Assembly (NCBI RefSeq): GCF_009363715.1 | Contig: NZ_CP045404.1 | Location: 186,001-250,000 of the forward strand | Origin: Roseovarius sp. THAF9 | GTDB lineage: Bacteria > Pseudomonadota > Alphaproteobacteria > Rhodobacterales > Rhodobacteraceae | Direction: 5' to 3' | Length of the DNA stretch: 64,000 bases | Part shown: positions 61,313-64,000 of the stretch, one piece after another | Layout of the letters: every line of letters begins with the position of its first letter | Position numbering within the stretch: position 1 is the stretch's first letter | Translations under genes and position numbers: made by a program | Notes under the pieces: generated by a model | The model's input: only the letters and a program-made list of their open reading frames with translations | Database searches by the model: none | What the model was told of the DNA's origin: nothing

Positions 61313-62656
61313 TCATGTGGCGGCCTGTTTCACCGCGCCGACGACATCGTCCAGCACCGTATCCAGCAAAGCGGGGTCGACGGCCTCGCCCATGACGCGG
61401 ATCAAGGGCTCGGTGCCGGACTTTCGGATCAGCAGGCGCCCGTCGCTGCCCAGTTTCTTTTCGCCGTCGGCGATGGCTTGTTGCACCATATCGGCCTCGA
61501 GCGGGGTCTGGCCGGACTGGTAGCGGACATTCACCAGCTTTTGCGGGATAGGCGTGAAGACGCGCGCCAGTTCGCTGGCCTTCTGGCCGGTTTCCACCAT
61601 CGAGGCGAGGAATTGCAGCGCGCCGATCAGCCCGTCGCCGGTGGTGGCATAATCGGTCATGACGATATGGCCAGATTGCTCGCCGCCCAGGTTGTGGCCG
61701 CTGGCGCGCATCTCCTCGACCACGTAGCGGTCGCCGACCTTTGTGCGCTTGAGGCCGATGCCCTTGGATTCGAGGTGCCGTTCCAGCCCGAGATTGGACA
61801 TGACCGTGGCCACCAGCGCATCGCCCTTCAGCCGGCCTTCGGCGGCCCAGCGGGTGGCGATGAGGGCCATGATCTGGTCGCCGTCGGCGATATGCCCGGT
61901 TTCGTCGATCAGGACGACGCGGTCGGCGTCGCCGTCAAGACAGATACCCAGGTCGGCGCGGGTTTCCAGGACCTTGCGCGCGGCGGCCTCGGGGTGGGTG
62001 GAGCCACATTCGAAATTGATGTTGGTGCCGTTGGGCTCGACCCCGAGGGAGATCACGTCGGCACCCAGTTCCCACAGCACGGCAGGGGCGGTCTTGTATG
62101 CTGCGCCGTTGGCGCAGTCGACCACGATGCGCAGCCCTTCGAGCCGTCCGCGATAGGGAAAAGTGGTCTTGGCATACTCGACGTAGCGGCCACGGGCGTC
62201 CTCGAACCGCTTGGCGCGGCCGATGTTTTCCGGCTTGGCGAGGCGTACGCCTTCTTGCAGCAATTTCTCGATCCCGGCCTCAGAGTCATCCGACAGCTTG
62301 AAGCCGTCGGGGCCGAAGAGCTTGATGCCGTTGTCGCTGGCCGGGTTGTGGCTGGCCGAGATCATCACGCCCACATCGGCCCGCAGCGAATGGGTCAGGT
62401 ACCCCACGGCGGGTGTCGGCACCGGGCCGAGCAGGAAGACATCCATGCCGGTCGAGGCGAAACCCGCGGTCAGGGCATATTCGATCATGTAGCCCGACAG
62501 GCGCGTGTCCTTGCCGATCACCACGCGGTGTTCCTGATTGTCGCGGCGAAAGTGACGCCCGGCGGCGGCACCCAGCTTCAGCGCCAGTTCGGCGGTCATG
62601 GGCCAAGTGTTGGCCTCACCCCGGACGCCGTCGGTCCCGAACAGTTTGTCAGCCAT
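61313..62656 (-). CDS. glmM: Phosphoglucosamine mutase
   Basis: A 447-aa enzyme that interconverts glucosamine-6- and -1-phosphate for UDP-GlcNAc synthesis. It starts [16 protein letters not shown], has the phosphoserine loop [13 protein letters not shown] (Ser about 101), the metal-binding DGDADR and the substrate loop [12 protein letters not shown] near the end. Length matches the family. The start at 62656 is the family start; an upstream extension of the frame is not. It diverges from the UDP-glucose dehydrogenase gene. Confidence 0.96.
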   Translation of the reverse strand: MADKLFGTDGVRGEANTWPMTAELALKLGAAAGRHFRRDNQEHRVVIGKDTRLSGYMIEYALTAGFASTGMDVFLLGPVPTPAVGYLTHSLRADVGVMISASHNPASDNGIKLFGPDGFKLSDDSEAGIEKLLQEGVRLAKPENIGRAKRFEDARGRYVEYAKTTFPYRGRLEGLRIVVDCANGAAYKTAPAVLWELGADVISLGVEPNGTNINFECGSTHPEAAARKVLETRADLGICLDGDADRVVLIDETGHIADGDQIMALIATRWAAEGRLKGDALVATVMSNLGLERHLESKGIGLKRTKVGDRYVVEEMRASGHNLGGEQSGHIVMTDYATTGDGLIGALQFLASMVETGQKASELARVFTPIPQKLVNVRYQSGQTPLEADMVQQAIADGEKKLGSDGRLLIRKSGTEPLIRVMGEAVDPALLDTVLDDVVGAVKQAAT

Positions 62657-62795
62657 GCACCCGCACCTTTTGCCCCGTGACGTTTTTGTGACCATTCTCA
62701 TACAAGCGCTGCCGCGCCCTGTCCAATGGTGCGCGCCGGCATGAGCCATTTGTGGCATAGAACGCATAGTGCAGCCGACCCGTCGCAGATGCGCG

Positions 62796-62825
62796 TTGAC
62801 TGACGGGGAACCGGAACCGCATAAG
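62796..62825 (+). promoter_or_regulatory. Putative promoter of the UDP-glucose dehydrogenase gene
   Basis: TTGACT (-35) and CATAAG (-10) are separated by 18 bases, in the 206-base gap diverging from glmM, 38 bases before the start. Each box matches four or five consensus positions. Confidence 0.4.
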
Positions 62826-62862
62826 AAAGGCGGGGCGACAGGCAGATCAGGGGCGAAACCCG

Positions 62863-64000
62863 ATGAAGATTGCGATGATTGGAACCGGCTATGTCGGGCT
62901 TGTCTCCGGGGTGTGTTTCTCGGATTTCGGGCATGACGTCGTGTGCGTCGACAAGGACGCCGCCAAGGTTGAAAAACTCAACCGCGGCGAGGTGCCGATC
63001 TATGAGCCGGGGCTGGACGTTCTGATGCGGAAGAACGTCGAGGCCGGGCGGTTGTCGTTCACGCAGGACCTGCCAGAGGCGCTGGACGGGGCCGAGGCCG
63101 TATTCATCGCGGTGGGCACGCCGACGCGGCGCGGCGACGGTCATGCCGACCTGACCTATGTGATGGCGGCGGCGCAGGAAGTGGCGCGGCTGGCCAAGCA
63201 CTATATCGTCATCGTCACAAAATCGACGGTGCCCGTGGGCACGAACCGGCAGGTGAAACAGGCCGTGCGCAAGGCGAACCCGGATCTGGATTTCGACGTC
63301 GCTTCAAACCCTGAATTCCTGCGCGAAGGGGCCGCGATCGAGGATTTCATGAAGCCCGATCGCGTGGTCGTGGGCGTGCAGTCGCAGCGCGCGGCGGAGG
63401 TGATGGAGGACATCTATCGCCCGCTTTACCTGCGCGAGTTTCCGATCCTGACCACCGATCTGGAAAGCGCCGAGATGATCAAGTACGCGGCCAACGCCTT
63501 TCTGGCCACCAAGATCACCTTCATCAACGAGATTGCCGCGCTGTGCGAGCGGACCGGCGCGGACGTGAAGCAGGTGAGCCGAGGCATGGGCCTGGATGGG
63601 CGGATCGGTAACAAGTTCCTGCATGCAGGTCCCGGCTATGGCGGCAGCTGTTTTCCCAAGGATACCCGCGCGCTGGCCCGGACAGGGCAGGAATACGGCG
63701 TGCCGCTGCACATCACCGAGACGGTGATTTCGGTCAACGAAGAGATGAAGCGGCGGATGATCGACAAGCTCCTGGACCTTTGCGAGGGCAGCTTCAACGG
63801 AAAGATCATCGCGGTGCTGGGGGCGACCTTCAAACCCAATACCGACGACATGCGAGAAGCGCCGTCGCTGACCATCGTGCCGGCGTTGGTCGGCGGGGGG
63901 GCCAAGGTGCGCATCTGCGACCCGCAGGGCGAGCGGGAAGGGCATGAACGTCTGCCGGGCGTGCAATGGTCCGAGGACCCCTACAAGGCGGTGGGAAATG
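62863..64000 (+). CDS. UDP-glucose 6-dehydrogenase, 3' end outside window
   Basis: The frame runs to the window end (379 of roughly 440 residues). It begins [20 protein letters not shown], the NAD-binding loop, and has [18 protein letters not shown], the linker helix with [20 protein letters not shown] and the active-site [16 protein letters not shown] with catalytic Cys264. It oxidises UDP-glucose to UDP-glucuronate for polysaccharide or glycolipid synthesis. The start is preceded by weak GGGGCG and diverges from glmM, so both make sugar nucleotides. Confidence 0.95.
   Translation, partial: MKIAMIGTGYVGLVSGVCFSDFGHDVVCVDKDAAKVEKLNRGEVPIYEPGLDVLMRKNVEAGRLSFTQDLPEALDGAEAVFIAVGTPTRRGDGHADLTYVMAAAQEVARLAKHYIVIVTKSTVPVGTNRQVKQAVRKANPDLDFDVASNPEFLREGAAIEDFMKPDRVVVGVQSQRAAEVMEDIYRPLYLREFPILTTDLESAEMIKYAANAFLATKITFINEIAALCERTGADVKQVSRGMGLDGRIGNKFLHAGPGYGGSCFPKDTRALARTGQEYGVPLHITETVISVNEEMKRRMIDKLLDLCEGSFNGKIIAVLGATFKPNTDDMREAPSLTIVPALVGGGAKVRICDPQGEREGHERLPGVQWSEDPYKAVGN

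Noticed and set aside
1..64000. CRISPR array, tRNA, rRNA or complete prophage
   Set aside because: No regularly spaced direct repeats, tRNA cloverleaf or rRNA sequence, and no phage structural genes were seen in any gap.

Overview
The window is a high-GC, densely packed stretch of chromosome from an alphaproteobacterium, most likely a marine Rhodobacteraceae (Roseobacter-type) bacterium. The pointers are the gene orders uvrC-pgsA-moaD-moaE and DUF1365-GPH transporter-DUF3833-SDR, many 4-bp ATGA overlaps between operon genes, DUF3775 and lone Hint-domain proteins, and short GC-rich hairpin repeats in the gaps. I saw no rRNA, tRNA, CRISPR array or intact prophage. Very long antisense reading frames occur throughout and are composition artefacts.

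Layout. 1-3.2 kb: the end of an operon (DUF1365, GPH-type transporter, DUF3833, SDR) whose order matches a singlet-oxygen/sigma-E operon known from Rhodobacter. 3.3-5.1 kb: DUF3775 protein, outer-membrane beta-barrel protein, membrane-anchored CBS protein. 5.2-8.7 kb (minus): split saccharopine-pathway enzymes for lysine breakdown with a glutathione transferase and a histidine phosphatase. 9.0-12.6 kb: a 2x[4Fe-4S] ferredoxin, then a tightly overlapped minus operon of DsbA-type isomerase, hybrid histidine kinase and OmpR-type regulator. 13.0-24.1 kb: a branched-chain-amino-acid-type ABC importer (two ATPases, two permeases, binding protein) interleaved with two CoA ligases and several small uncharacterised proteins, probably uptake plus CoA activation of a carboxylic acid. 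24.1-31.3 kb: yaaA, recQ, YggT, thioesterase, UMF1-type MFS, mepA and a queuosine-precursor (VUT) transporter. 31.28-31.53 kb: a compact unit with operator-like palindrome, an extended Shine-Dalgarno, two overlapping micro-ORFs and a terminator. 31.6-39.1 kb: arfB, a deacetylase, CoxG-like protein, SGNH lipoprotein, ABC-2 exporter, S49 peptidase, small zinc-finger membrane protein, CaCA antiporter and SDR. 39.1-39.35 kb: an unusually AT-rich gap with a perfect DnaA box. 39.35-46 kb: uvrC, pgsA, moaD, moaE, SCP2 protein, unknown 98-aa protein, pnp. 46.2-49.0 kb: Hint protein, Lrp regulator diverging from alanine dehydrogenase. 49.05-50.45 kb: decayed DNA with an mttB-family pseudogene and an insertion-sequence transposase remnant. 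50.5-55 kb: an Opp-type peptide importer lacking a recognisable binding-protein gene. 55-64 kb: mscL, HyuA/HyuB pair, an animal-type heme peroxidase, glmM and the start of a UDP-glucose dehydrogenase gene running off the end.

The most interesting points are the importer/CoA-ligase cluster with embedded unknown proteins, the micro-ORF unit upstream of the ribosome-rescue gene arfB, the internally duplicated protein at 21.9-22.8 kb, the heme peroxidase, and a dispersed palindromic intergenic element with two diverged copies.
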